Origin: RPQJ01 sp963706755
Lineage (GTDB): Bacteria > Pseudomonadota > Gammaproteobacteria > Steroidobacterales > Steroidobacteraceae
Reading direction: 5' to 3'
Length of the DNA stretch: 64,000 nucleotides
NCBI GenBank assembly: GCA_963706755.1
Contig: CAVPNH010000019.1
Coordinates: 1-64,000 of the forward strand
Part shown: piece after piece, positions 17,928 to 26,582 of the stretch
Numbering within the stretch: the first letter of the stretch is position 1
Layout: every line of letters starts with the position of its first letter
The notes under the pieces: generated by a model
The model's database searches: none
What the model was told of the DNA's origin: nothing
Seen by the model: the letters and a program-made list of their open reading frames with translations, nothing else
Made by a program: the position numbers and the translations under genes

Positions 17928-19853
17928 ATGCGATTCGCGGAACACTTCGACGTCATCGTAGTCGGCGGCGGCCACGCCGGGACCGAGGCGGCCCTCGCCG
18001 CCGCGCGGATGGGCTGCCGTACGCTGCTCGTGACGCAGAGCATCGAGTCGCTGGGCCAGATGAGCTGCAACCCGGCGGTCGGCGGTATCGGCAAGGGCCA
18101 TCTCGTGCGAGAGATCGACGCGCTGGGCGGTGCGATGGCCCGCGCCACGGATCGCGCCGGCATCCAGTTCCGCACGCTGAACGCGAGCAAGGGTCCGGCG
18201 GTGCGTGCCACGCGCGCGCAGGCGGACCGGCAGCTCTACAGGCGCGCGGTCCGGAGCCTCCTCGAGAACCAGCCGAACCTGAGCCTCTTCCAGCAGGAGG
18301 TATCGGACCTCAAGCTCGAGGGCGATCACGTCACCGGCGTGGTCACGCAGGTCGGCGTCGAATTCACCGCGCGCGCGGTGGTGCTCACCGTCGGCACCTT
18401 TCTCGGCGGGCGCATCCACGTCGGGCTCGACCAGTACGCGGGCGGGCGGGCGGGCGATCCGCCCTCGAATCGCCTCGCGGAAAAGCTTCGCGCGCTGCCA
18501 TTCCGGGTCGGGCGGCTCAAGACCGGCACACCGCCGCGCCTCGACGGACAGACGATCGACTACGCCGGCCTCACGGTGCAGCACGGTGATGAGCCGCGAC
18601 CGGTCTTTTCCTTCCTCGGCCGGCGCGGGGACCACCCGCGGCAGGTGCCCTGCCACATCACGGCGACCAACGAGCGCACGCACGAGATCATCCGTGCGGG
18701 CACCGACCGGTCTCCAATGTTCACGGGCGTGATCGAAGGCGTCGGCCCCCGTTACTGTCCATCGGTCGAGGACAAGGTCGTGCGTTTCGCGGGCCGGAGT
18801 TCCCACCAGATCTTCGTCGAGCCCGAAGGACTCGACACGAACGAGATCTACCCGAACGGAATCTCAACGAGCCTGCCATTCGACGTGCAGGTCGAGTTCG
18901 TCCGCAGCATTCGCGGTTTCGAGCAGGCACGGCTCACGCGGCCGGGCTACGCGATCGAATACGACTTCTTCGATCCGCGCGACCTCCGGCCCACGCTCGA
19001 GACCCGCCACGTGCAGGGCCTCTACTTTGCGGGCCAGATCAATGGCACGACCGGCTACGAGGAAGCTGCGGCGCAGGGCCTCGTCGCCGGCGCCAATGCC
19101 GCGCTGGCCGCGCTCGGGCGCGAGCCCTGGTGGCCGCGCCGCAGCGACGCGTACATCGGCGTCATGATCGACGACCTCATCACGCGCGGCGCACCGGAGC
19201 CCTACCGGATGTTCACGAGCCGCGCGGAGTACCGCCTGACGCTGCGCGAGGACAACGCCGACCAGCGCCTCACGCCCGCGGGCCGCGAACTCGGCCTCGT
19301 GGACGACGAGCGCTGGAGCTGCTTCGAACGCAAGCGTGAGGCCGTCGAGAAGGAACTCGCGCGATTGAACGCGACGTGGGTGCGACCCGGCACGGAGGAG
19401 GCCGCTCGCCTGGAGCCGTGCATCGGCCCGCTTACCCGCGAGCAGCGCGCGTTCGATCTCCTGCGGCGCCCCGAAGTCTCCTACGAAACCGTTACGGCAG
19501 CCGTGGGGCAGGGCGAGGGCGGCTGGAACGAGGACGAACGCCTCGCGGCGCAGGTGCCGCTCGCCGTGGACGTGCAGGCGAAGTACACCGGCTACATCGA
19601 CCGGCAGCACGAGGAGATCGAGCGGCAGCGGCACCACGAGGAGACGGGCCTGCCGGCCGAACTCGATTACGCGGAAGTGCGCGGCCTGTCGAACGAAGTG
19701 CGCCAGCGCCTCCTGGAGCATCGCCCGGCCACGCTGGGACAGGCGGCCCGGATTCCCGGCGTCACGCCGGCGGCGGTATCGCTGCTGCTCATCCATCTCA
19801 AGCGCAGCGCGGGCGCCGCGGCACGGACGCCGCGCGCGATGCGGGGTCGCTGA
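17928..19853 (+). CDS. mnmG: tRNA uridine 5-carboxymethylaminomethyl modification enzyme MnmG
   Basis: MnmG (GidA) is the FAD-binding partner of MnmE in wobble-uridine modification. The 641-residue product starts MRFAEHFDVIVVGGGHAGTE, with the dinucleotide-binding glycine motif near residues 10-17, and carries the family signatures GPRYCPSVEDK and GQINGTTGYEEAA. A second ATG three codons upstream (17919) is possible. In many gammaproteobacteria rsmG follows directly, but here rsmG is 20 kb away. Confidence 0.97.
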   Translation: MRFAEHFDVIVVGGGHAGTEAALAAARMGCRTLLVTQSIESLGQMSCNPAVGGIGKGHLVREIDALGGAMARATDRAGIQFRTLNASKGPAVRATRAQADRQLYRRAVRSLLENQPNLSLFQQEVSDLKLEGDHVTGVVTQVGVEFTARAVVLTVGTFLGGRIHVGLDQYAGGRAGDPPSNRLAEKLRALPFRVGRLKTGTPPRLDGQTIDYAGLTVQHGDEPRPVFSFLGRRGDHPRQVPCHITATNERTHEIIRAGTDRSPMFTGVIEGVGPRYCPSVEDKVVRFAGRSSHQIFVEPEGLDTNEIYPNGISTSLPFDVQVEFVRSIRGFEQARLTRPGYAIEYDFFDPRDLRPTLETRHVQGLYFAGQINGTTGYEEAAAQGLVAGANAALAALGREPWWPRRSDAYIGVMIDDLITRGAPEPYRMFTSRAEYRLTLREDNADQRLTPAGRELGLVDDERWSCFERKREAVEKELARLNATWVRPGTEEAARLEPCIGPLTREQRAFDLLRRPEVSYETVTAAVGQGEGGWNEDERLAAQVPLAVDVQAKYTGYIDRQHEEIERQRHHEETGLPAELDYAEVRGLSNEVRQRLLEHRPATLGQAARIPGVTPAAVSLLLIHLKRSAGAAARTPRAMRGR

Positions 19854-19856
19854 AGC

Positions 19857-21500
19857 ATGAAACACATCGATCGCGCGTGGCGGGCCGCAACCGTCGCCGT
19901 CCTGCTGCTTGGACTCGCGGCCTGCGGGGGAGGCGACGGCAAGCCGCAACCTGCCGGGCAGGGGCCGGTGGCGACTGCTGCCACCATGCTCAAGCGCGGC
20001 AACGGGCCCGAGCCCGACACGCTCGATCCGCAGAAGGCCCGCACCGACGGCGCCTTCAACATCCTGCGCGATGCCTTCGAAGGCCTGACGGCCGTCGGTC
20101 CGGACGGAGGCGCCGTGCCGGCTGCGGCCGATTCCTGGACCGTGTCGAGCGACGGCCTCGAATACCGGTTCCACCTTCGTGACGGGCTGCGCTGGTCGAA
20201 CGGCGATGCGTTGGTTGCCGGCGACTACGTCGCGGGCATGCGTCGCCTCGTGGACCCGGCGACCGCGTCCCCGTACGCGCAGATTCTCGAATCCGTGGTG
20301 AACGCGGCGGCGATCACCCGCGGCGAGCGGCCCCCGGCGGACCTTGGCGTCAGTGCGCCCGACGACCGCACGATCACGATCCGGATGCAGAACCCGGCGC
20401 CCTACCTGCTCGGCCTGCTCGCGCAACCCGGCACCTTCCCCGTCCACGGGCCCTCGCTCGCGAAGCACGGTGGGGCGTACGCGAAGCCGGGAAATCTCGT
20501 CTCGAACGGCGCCTTCATCCTGTCGGGCTGGGTCATCGGCTCGCACGTCGAGCTCGCCCGCAACCGCCACTACTGGAACGACGCCGCGACCCGTATCGAG
20601 CGCGTGCGTTTCGTCCATCAGGCGGACCCCAGCACGGAATTCCGCCTCTACCGCGCGGGCCAGCTGGACGTCACCTACGTCGTGCCCCAACAGCAGTTCG
20701 AGTGGATCCGGAAGAACCTGCCAGGCGAACTGCACATCTCGCCGCAGTTGAGCGTCTACTACTACGGCTTCAACCTGGCGCGCCCGCCGTTCAAGGACCA
20801 GCCGGGCCTGCGTCGCGCGCTGTCGCTCGTCATCGACCGCGACCGGCTCGCCACGGCCGTGACGGGGCTGGGAGAGGCCCCTGCCTGGGGCTGGGTGCCG
20901 CGTGGTGTCGCCGACTACGCGCCGCAGCAGTTCGACTACGCCTCGCGGCCGTACGCGGAGCGCGTCGCCGAGGCGCGCGAGCTGTATCGCAAGGCCGGCT
21001 ACTCGGAGGCCCGGCCGCTCGAGGTCGAGATCCGCTACAACACCGGCGAGGTGCACAACCGGCTCGCGGTGGCCGTAGCGTCCATGTGGAAGGACGCGCT
21101 GGGCGTGAAGACCACGCTCTACGCGGAGGAATTCCGCGCGCTCCTGCAGAGCATCCAGGCCCGCAAGGACACCGAGGTGTTCCGCTCGAGCTGGGTGGGC
21201 GACTACAACGACGCCTATACGTTCCTGCAGCTCCTGCAGACCGGCTTCGGCATCAACCTCACGGGCTATTCCAACGCGCGGTACGACGCCCTGCTGGCCG
21301 ACGCCACGCGCCAGCCGGATCCGGCCCGCCGCCGGGCCCTGCTCGAGGAGGCCGAGCGGGTCATGCTGATGGACACCCCCGTCCTGCCGCTCTACTTTTA
21401 CGTCAACAAGCACATCGTGAAGCCGTACGTGCATGGCTGGAACGACAACGTGATGAACGTGCAGTACAGCAAGGACCTCCGGCTCGGGGAGGTCGAATGA
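19857..21500 (+). CDS. Peptide ABC transporter substrate-binding lipoprotein (OppA-like)
   Basis: The 547-residue product has a lipoprotein signal with lipobox LAAC near residue 22 and the solute-binding family 5 fold. Typical stretches are GPEPDTLDPQKARTDGAF, LRDGLRWSNGDAL and the central YYYGFNLARPPFKDQPGLR. It should capture oligopeptides, possibly cell-wall peptides, for an inner-membrane ABC permease. No permease or ATPase genes are adjacent. It starts 4 bp after mnmG and is probably cotranscribed with it. Confidence 0.92.
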   Translation: MKHIDRAWRAATVAVLLLGLAACGGGDGKPQPAGQGPVATAATMLKRGNGPEPDTLDPQKARTDGAFNILRDAFEGLTAVGPDGGAVPAAADSWTVSSDGLEYRFHLRDGLRWSNGDALVAGDYVAGMRRLVDPATASPYAQILESVVNAAAITRGERPPADLGVSAPDDRTITIRMQNPAPYLLGLLAQPGTFPVHGPSLAKHGGAYAKPGNLVSNGAFILSGWVIGSHVELARNRHYWNDAATRIERVRFVHQADPSTEFRLYRAGQLDVTYVVPQQQFEWIRKNLPGELHISPQLSVYYYGFNLARPPFKDQPGLRRALSLVIDRDRLATAVTGLGEAPAWGWVPRGVADYAPQQFDYASRPYAERVAEARELYRKAGYSEARPLEVEIRYNTGEVHNRLAVAVASMWKDALGVKTTLYAEEFRALLQSIQARKDTEVFRSSWVGDYNDAYTFLQLLQTGFGINLTGYSNARYDALLADATRQPDPARRRALLEEAERVMLMDTPVLPLYFYVNKHIVKPYVHGWNDNVMNVQYSKDLRLGEVE

Positions 21501-21597
21501 GCGGCGCGTCACAGAACACCGCCGGCCGGGCCAGCTTAAGTTGAGGGCCATGCCGCCCGTTTGGCACCATCAGCGTCCCTAGAAGAAGTCCTGCTCC

Positions 21598-21885
21598 ATG
21601 TTCTGGTTTGCACTATTCGCAGCAACGGTGTTCGCCCTGTACTTCTGGCGCGAATACCGCATCCAGCAGCGCGACCAGCAGAGTTCGGGGGCCCCCTATC
21701 GGGCCGGCCAGCGCTACATCGGGCGCGTGCTGACACTGACCGACGGCATCCGCGAAGGCGAGGGCCGGACGAAGCTCGGGGGCCGTCGCTGGCGGCTGCG
21801 TGGTCCGGAACTGCCGAAGGGTGCCAGGGTCCGCGTCACCGGAGTGGATGGCAGCGTCCTGATCGTGGATCGCCTGCCGGACTGA
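21598..21885 (+). CDS. NfeD-like small membrane protein
   Basis: The 95-residue product has one N-terminal membrane helix (about residues 2-16) followed by a compact beta domain, RYIGRVLTLTDGIREGEGR through RVTGVDGSVLIVDRLP. This matches the OB-fold C-terminal domain of NfeD-type proteins, which are usually partners of SPFH/stomatin-like membrane proteins. Here the domain stands alone without a neighbouring SPFH gene. The exact role is unknown. Confidence 0.75.
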   Translation: MFWFALFAATVFALYFWREYRIQQRDQQSSGAPYRAGQRYIGRVLTLTDGIREGEGRTKLGGRRWRLRGPELPKGARVRVTGVDGSVLIVDRLPD

Positions 21886-22010
21886 TCCATACCCGGTGAG
21901 CGGGGGATGGTTCTCCCCGGTCCAGAGACAGGCACTTCGTTAGTCAATTAAATGTGACTATTCAGGCCATAAAGCGCCAGTTCTATAGCGTTTTACTAAA
22001 CCACGATTAA

Positions 22011-22730
22011 CTACTGGACCGCCAGGTCGTACTCGACGGAAACGTTCGCGGCGAACTTCATGTCCGCCGCCTGGTAGGTCGCCTCCGGCGGCGCGGCTGC
22101 GTCGGCCATGACGGCCGACATGCGGTACATCGGCATCGGCGGCGCCGACCCAGAAGCGTTCAAGGTGCGCACTGCACCGAGCTGCGCGCCTGCGGCACGG
22201 GCCAGGGCCTCCGCGTTCAGGCGCGCATCCTGGACCGCGAGGGCCATCGCCTGCCGCTCGAGTTCCTTGCGCCTGGTCGAATCCAGCGAGGCGTCTCCAA
22301 CCTGGTTCGCGCCTGCGTCCACCGCCCGCTCGAGCAGGGCGCCGAGCTGGTCGAGATCGCGAAGCTCGACCTCGACCTGCCGGCTGACCACGTAGCCGAG
22401 CAATACCCGCTTCCGGTCCTTCTCGTTCCAGTTGTACTCGGGCTGCACCTGCAGCCGTGTCGCATTGACGTACTTCGGATCGATCCGGAGATCCCGCGTG
22501 AGGGCGAGTACGCGGTCCAGGGTCGAGGTGACCGTCGAGCGCGCCTCAGCCAGGGTGCGACGCCGAGCCTCGACGCCCAGGGTGACGCGGGCCATGTCCG
22601 GCTGGGCCGAGACCTCGCCTTGCCCGGACACGCTCACGGTGCGGGCGCGGCCCTCGTCGGCCAGTGCTGCGCCGGCCGGGATCAGCAGGGAGACCAGCAC
22701 CCCGGCCAGGATGACGTCACGCATCGCCAT
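22011..22730 (-). CDS. Periplasmic SIMPL-domain (DUF541) protein
   Basis: The 239-residue product has a signal peptide (about 1-24) and the SIMPL domain pattern VSVSGQGEVSAQPDMARVTLGVE with the later RRKELERQAMALAVQDAR helix region. E. coli YggE is the best-known relative and is linked to oxidative stress, but the biochemical role is not known. The ATG at 22730 has GGAG at a suitable distance. The gene converges on the NfeD-like gene; the 125 bp between them is AT-rich. Confidence 0.88.
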   Translation of the reverse strand: MAMRDVILAGVLVSLLIPAGAALADEGRARTVSVSGQGEVSAQPDMARVTLGVEARRRTLAEARSTVTSTLDRVLALTRDLRIDPKYVNATRLQVQPEYNWNEKDRKRVLLGYVVSRQVEVELRDLDQLGALLERAVDAGANQVGDASLDSTRRKELERQAMALAVQDARLNAEALARAAGAQLGAVRTLNASGSAPPMPMYRMSAVMADAAAPPEATYQAADMKFAANVSVEYDLAVQ

Positions 22731-22892
22731 GTTCCGCTCCTCGTTGACGGCGGGCTTCAGGCCCGAGTTCTGACTATGACATGCGAGACCCGGGTTCGTG
22801 CGCGGCCCCCGCCCATTCGACTCCCTAAACGCTTTTGATTAACATGCCCGCCCTTCGGCCCGGGGGAGGCCGACTTCTGCATGGAGTTCCAA

Positions 22893-23522
22893 ATGACCTC
22901 GAGATCGGCCTGGCTCGCCTTGAGCCTGACCATCGCTGCGCTTGCTGCGCCCGGCCTGGCTTCGGCCGCCGACGTGGCTCGAGGCGCCAAGCTGGCGTAC
23001 ACCTGCCACGGTTGCCACGGCATACCGAACTACCGGAATGCCTACCCCGTCTACAGCGTGCCCAAGCTCGGCGGGCAGCACACCGCTTACCTGGTCGCGG
23101 CGCTCAAGGAATACGCGTCCCAGGACCGTCCGCACCCGACGATGCACGCCCAGGCCGTGACGATGTCGGACCAGGACAAGCAGGACATCACGGCCTACCT
23201 GAGCGGCCAGGAACTGAAGACGACCGGCCGCGCGGTGGGCTCCGTGCCGAAGGCCGGCCAGACCTGCGTCGCCTGCCACGGCAACGACGGCATCGGCATC
23301 ATGCCGGAGTATCCGAACCTCGCCGGCCAGCATGCCGACTACATCGAGCAGGCCCTGAAGGCCTACCGCGCAGGCCAGCGCAAGAACCCCATCATGGGCG
23401 GCATGGCCGCGCCGCTGAAGGACGCCGACATCAAGGTGCTCGCGCAGTACTACTCGAGCCAGCGCCCGGGCCTGTGCTCGACGGACGAGATCCGTAAGGC
23501 CGGCAAGTGCCCGGGCACGTGA
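22893..23522 (+). CDS. Diheme cytochrome c (c4-type)
   Basis: The 209-residue product carries a signal peptide (about 1-26) and two heme-binding motifs, CHGCH starting at residue 38 and CVACH at 125, each followed by a YxxLAGQHxxY-like segment with a distal methionine. This tandem two-domain plan is that of cytochrome c4, a periplasmic electron carrier to terminal oxidases. I chose the second ATG (22893) because GGAG lies 8 bp before it. A strong terminator follows. Confidence 0.92.
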   Translation: MTSRSAWLALSLTIAALAAPGLASAADVARGAKLAYTCHGCHGIPNYRNAYPVYSVPKLGGQHTAYLVAALKEYASQDRPHPTMHAQAVTMSDQDKQDITAYLSGQELKTTGRAVGSVPKAGQTCVACHGNDGIGIMPEYPNLAGQHADYIEQALKAYRAGQRKNPIMGGMAAPLKDADIKVLAQYYSSQRPGLCSTDEIRKAGKCPGT

Positions 23523-23552
23523 ATCGCGGTAACCGGCCGATCTGACGCAACG

Positions 23553-23580
23553 AGGCCGGGTTCGCCCGGCCTTCTTGTTT
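23553..23580 (+). terminator. Rho-independent terminator after cytochrome c4 gene
   Basis: An 8-bp perfect stem AGGCCGGG/CCCGGCCT (23553-23560 with 23565-23572) closed by a TTCG tetraloop is followed by the T-rich TCTTGTTTT. It lies 30 bp after the cytochrome stop codon. Confidence 0.9.
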
Positions 23581-23638
23581 TCGGCGCATCGAGACCGCAG
23601 TCTAATCGGCTGAACCCATCGAGCCAGCGCCCGACCCG

Positions 23639-24616
23639 ATGTCCACGTCCCTCGCCATGCCCAGCGCCGCGCCCCTGGCCGTCCCGGTCGGCGTAGGCGT
23701 GTACCTCATCGACGCCATGTATGGCCGGCCGGGCCTCGCGGCCAGTCACCTCGTCGTGGACGGCGGTCGCGCGGCCTTCGTGGACACGGGGACGGCACCG
23801 TCGGTGCACCGGCTGCTCGGCGCGCTCGACGAGCTCGGGCTTGGCCGCGAGCAGGTGGACTACGTCTTCCTGACCCACGTACACCTCGACCACGCGGGCG
23901 CCACCGGGCAGCTGATTCAGGCCCTGCCGAATGCGCAGGCCGTGCTGCATCCGCGCGGGGCGCCGCACCTCGTCGATCCGGCGAAGCTCATCGCCGGGTC
24001 GATCAAGGTCTACGGCGAGAAGATGTACCGCGAGCTCTACGGGGAGATCCTGCCGATCCCGGCCGATCGTGTGCTCACCACCGAAGACCGGCAACGTATC
24101 CGGCTCGGTGCCAGGACGTTCGAGTTCATCGATGCGCCGGGCCACGCGAAGCACCACCACTGCCCGATCGACCTGGACCACCGTGCGGTCTTCAGCGGCG
24201 ACAACTTCGGCATCTGCTACCGCGAACTCGACACCGCGGCCGGGCCGTTCATGCTGCCGACGACCACGCCGGTGCACTTCGACCCGGACGCCCTGCACGC
24301 GACGATCCGCCGCCTGATGTCCTACGGCCCGAAACGCATGTACCAGACGCACTTCGGGCCGGTAGACGACCTCGAGCGCCTCGAGCGAGACCTGCACGAG
24401 TCAATCGACGAACTCGTGCGCATTGCCCGCAAGCACGCCGGGACGACCGGGCGCCGCGCCCGCATCGCCGCCGACATGTACGCCTGTTTCGATGCCCGCC
24501 TCGACGCCCACGGCTGCACCCTTCCTCAGCTCGAGCGGCACCGCCTGATCGACGACGACGTGCGTCTCAACACCGACGGCCTCGAGGTCTGGCTCGACCG
24601 CTCGAAGGGCGCGTAG
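23639..24616 (+). CDS. MBL-fold metallo-hydrolase
   Basis: The 325-residue product has the metallo-beta-lactamase core motif THVHLDHAG near residues 79-87, a later GHAKHHH histidine cluster and GDNFGI. It is a cytoplasmic-type hydrolase with no signal peptide. The family covers glyoxalase II, lactonases and flavoprotein-related enzymes, so the substrate is undetermined. It starts 66 bp after the terminator and is followed at 46 bp by acuI. Confidence 0.88.
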   Translation: MSTSLAMPSAAPLAVPVGVGVYLIDAMYGRPGLAASHLVVDGGRAAFVDTGTAPSVHRLLGALDELGLGREQVDYVFLTHVHLDHAGATGQLIQALPNAQAVLHPRGAPHLVDPAKLIAGSIKVYGEKMYRELYGEILPIPADRVLTTEDRQRIRLGARTFEFIDAPGHAKHHHCPIDLDHRAVFSGDNFGICYRELDTAAGPFMLPTTTPVHFDPDALHATIRRLMSYGPKRMYQTHFGPVDDLERLERDLHESIDELVRIARKHAGTTGRRARIAADMYACFDARLDAHGCTLPQLERHRLIDDDVRLNTDGLEVWLDRSKGA

Positions 24617-24662
24617 CGCCTCCTTCTACCCCCTACCCCCTGATCATTACCCCCTATTCCTC

Positions 24663-25653
24663 ATGTCTTCCTTCCGCGCCTTCCGAATCCACGAAATCGA
24701 CCGCCGCATCGTCGCCCGCTTCGACGAGATCACGCTCGACGACCTGAGCCCGGGCGACGTCGTAGTGCGAGTCAGCCACTCCGACATCAACTACAAGGAC
24801 GCGCTCGCCGCGACCGGCAAGGGTCGCATCCTGAGGCGGTATCCGCTCGTGGGCGGCATCGACCTCGCCGGCGAAATCATGAGCTCGACGGACGCGCGCT
24901 TCGCGCCGGGCCAGAAGGTGCTGGTCACCGGCTGCGGTCTCTCCGAGACGCAGGACGGCGGCTACGCGGAATTCGCCCGTCTCCCAGGCGAAGCCGTGAT
25001 CCCGCTGCCGGCGGGCATTACCGAACTGGACGCGATGAAGCTCGGCACGGCCGGCTTCACCGCCGCGCTTGCCGTGCACCGCATGGAGCAGAACGGCCAG
25101 AAGCCCGCGAACGGCCCGGTGGTGGTCACGGGTGCGACAGGCGGCGTCGGCAGCCTCGCGATCAGCATGCTGGCCGGACGCGGCTACGAGGTCGTGGCGG
25201 TGAGCGGCAAGTCCGAGGCGGACGCTTACCTGCGTGACATCGGCGCTCGCGCGTGTGCTGCAGCGCGAGGGACTGGACCTCGGTTCAAAGCCGATGGAGA
25301 AGGCGCTCTGGGCCGGTGCCGTGGACAATCTCGGTGGCCCGATCCTCACCTGGCTCACGCGCACCGTGGACCAGTGGGGCAACATCGCCAGCATCGGGCT
25401 CGCGGCCGGCCACGAACTCAACACGACCGTCATGCCGTTCATACTTCGTGGCGTGAACCTGCTCGGCATCAACTCGGTGCTGACGCCACGCGAAGTCAGG
25501 CTCGAGGTCTGGCGGCGCATCGCGACCGACTTGAAGCCCGCCGCGCTCGACCGCATCTGCACGAAGATCGTGGGCTTCGACGAGCTGCCCGCGCAATTCG
25601 ACGCTTTCATCCAGGGCCGCGTGACCGGCCGCACCGTGGTGAGGATTCCGTGA
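24663..25653 (+). pseudogene. acuI: Acrylyl-CoA reductase AcuI/YhdH-type, single-base frameshift
   Basis: The gene encodes a zinc-independent medium-chain dehydrogenase/reductase of the AcuI/YhdH group, which reduces acryloyl-CoA to propionyl-CoA with NADPH. The N-terminal part is clear (SDINYKDALAATGKG, then the nucleotide-binding GATGGVGSLA). The frame fails after DIGARA and resumes one base later as VLQREGLDLGSKPMEKALW through TVVRIP. Dropping T25254 restores a 329-residue protein of normal length. Either the gene is inactivated or the base is a sequencing error. Its stop overlaps the cysD GTG start by 4 bp. Confidence 0.9.
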
Positions 25654-26582
25654 CCAGCACCGACGCCAAGGACCTGCATCCGCGCACGCTCACGCACCTG
25701 GAGCGCCTCGAGGCCGAGGCCATCCACATCATGCGCGAGGTGGTGGCCGAGTGCGAGAAGCCGGTGATGCTCTACTCCATCGGCAAGGACAGCGCCGCGA
25801 TGCTGCACGTCGCGATGAAGGCGTTCTATCCCGCCAAGCCGCCATTCCCGCTGCTGCACGTGGACACGCGCTGGAAGTTCCGCGACATGTACGCGTTCCG
25901 CGAGCGCATGGCGAAGGAGCTCGGCTTCGACCTGATGATCTACACGAACCCCGAGGGCATCGAGCAGGACATCAACCCCTTCACGCACGGCTCGGCGATC
26001 CACACCGACATCATGAAGACCCAGGCGCTGAAGCAGGCGCTCGACCTCTTCGGCTTCGACGCGGCCTTCGGCGGCGCGCGCCGCGACGAGGAGAAGAGCC
26101 GCGCCAAGGAGCGCATCTTCTCGTTCCGTTCCGCGCAGCACCGCTGGGACCCGAAGAACCAGCGCCCCGAGCTCTGGCACATCTACAACGCCCGCAAGCA
26201 CAAGGGCGAGTCCATCCGTGTGTTCCCGATGTCGAACTGGACCGAGCTCGACATCTGGCAGTACATCTACCTGCGCGACATCCCGATCGTGCCGCTGTAC
26301 TTCGCAGCCGAGCGGCCGGTGGTGGAGCGCGACGGTGCGCTCATCATGGTGGACGACGAGCGCATGCCGCTGCGTCCGGGCGAGAAGCCGATGATGAAGA
26401 AGGTGCGCTTCCGCACGCTCGGCTGCTACCCGCTTACGGGCGCGATCGAGAGCGAGGCGGACACGCTGCCCGCGATCATCCAGGAGATGCTGCTCACGAC
26501 GAGCAGCGAGCGGCAGGGCCGGGTCATCGACCACGACCAGTCGGCGTCGATGGAGAAAAAGAAGCAGGAGGGGTACTTCTGA
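25650..26582 (+). CDS. cysD: Sulfate adenylyltransferase subunit 2 (CysD)
   Basis: CysD is the catalytic ATP-pyrophosphatase subunit of ATP sulfurylase, making adenosine 5'-phosphosulfate from sulfate and ATP. The 310-residue product has the PP-loop YSIGKDSAAMLH, the GGARRDEEKSRAKERIFS motif and the conserved tail SMEKKKQEGYF. The start is GTG at 25650, overlapping the acuI stop as GTGA. Its stop overlaps the ATG of cysNC (TGATG). Confidence 0.96.
   Translation: MTSTDAKDLHPRTLTHLERLEAEAIHIMREVVAECEKPVMLYSIGKDSAAMLHVAMKAFYPAKPPFPLLHVDTRWKFRDMYAFRERMAKELGFDLMIYTNPEGIEQDINPFTHGSAIHTDIMKTQALKQALDLFGFDAAFGGARRDEEKSRAKERIFSFRSAQHRWDPKNQRPELWHIYNARKHKGESIRVFPMSNWTELDIWQYIYLRDIPIVPLYFAAERPVVERDGALIMVDDERMPLRPGEKPMMKKVRFRTLGCYPLTGAIESEADTLPAIIQEMLLTTSSERQGRVIDHDQSASMEKKKQEGYF

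Noticed and set aside
18864..21551. A very long open frame on the minus strand opposite mnmG and the OppA-like gene.
   Set aside because: It is antisense to two well-recognised genes, has no family resemblance and is explained by GC-rich codon bias.
24617..24662. Short direct repeats of TACCCCC between the metallo-hydrolase and acuI genes.
   Set aside because: Only three irregular copies, too short and few for a CRISPR array or meaningful repeat.
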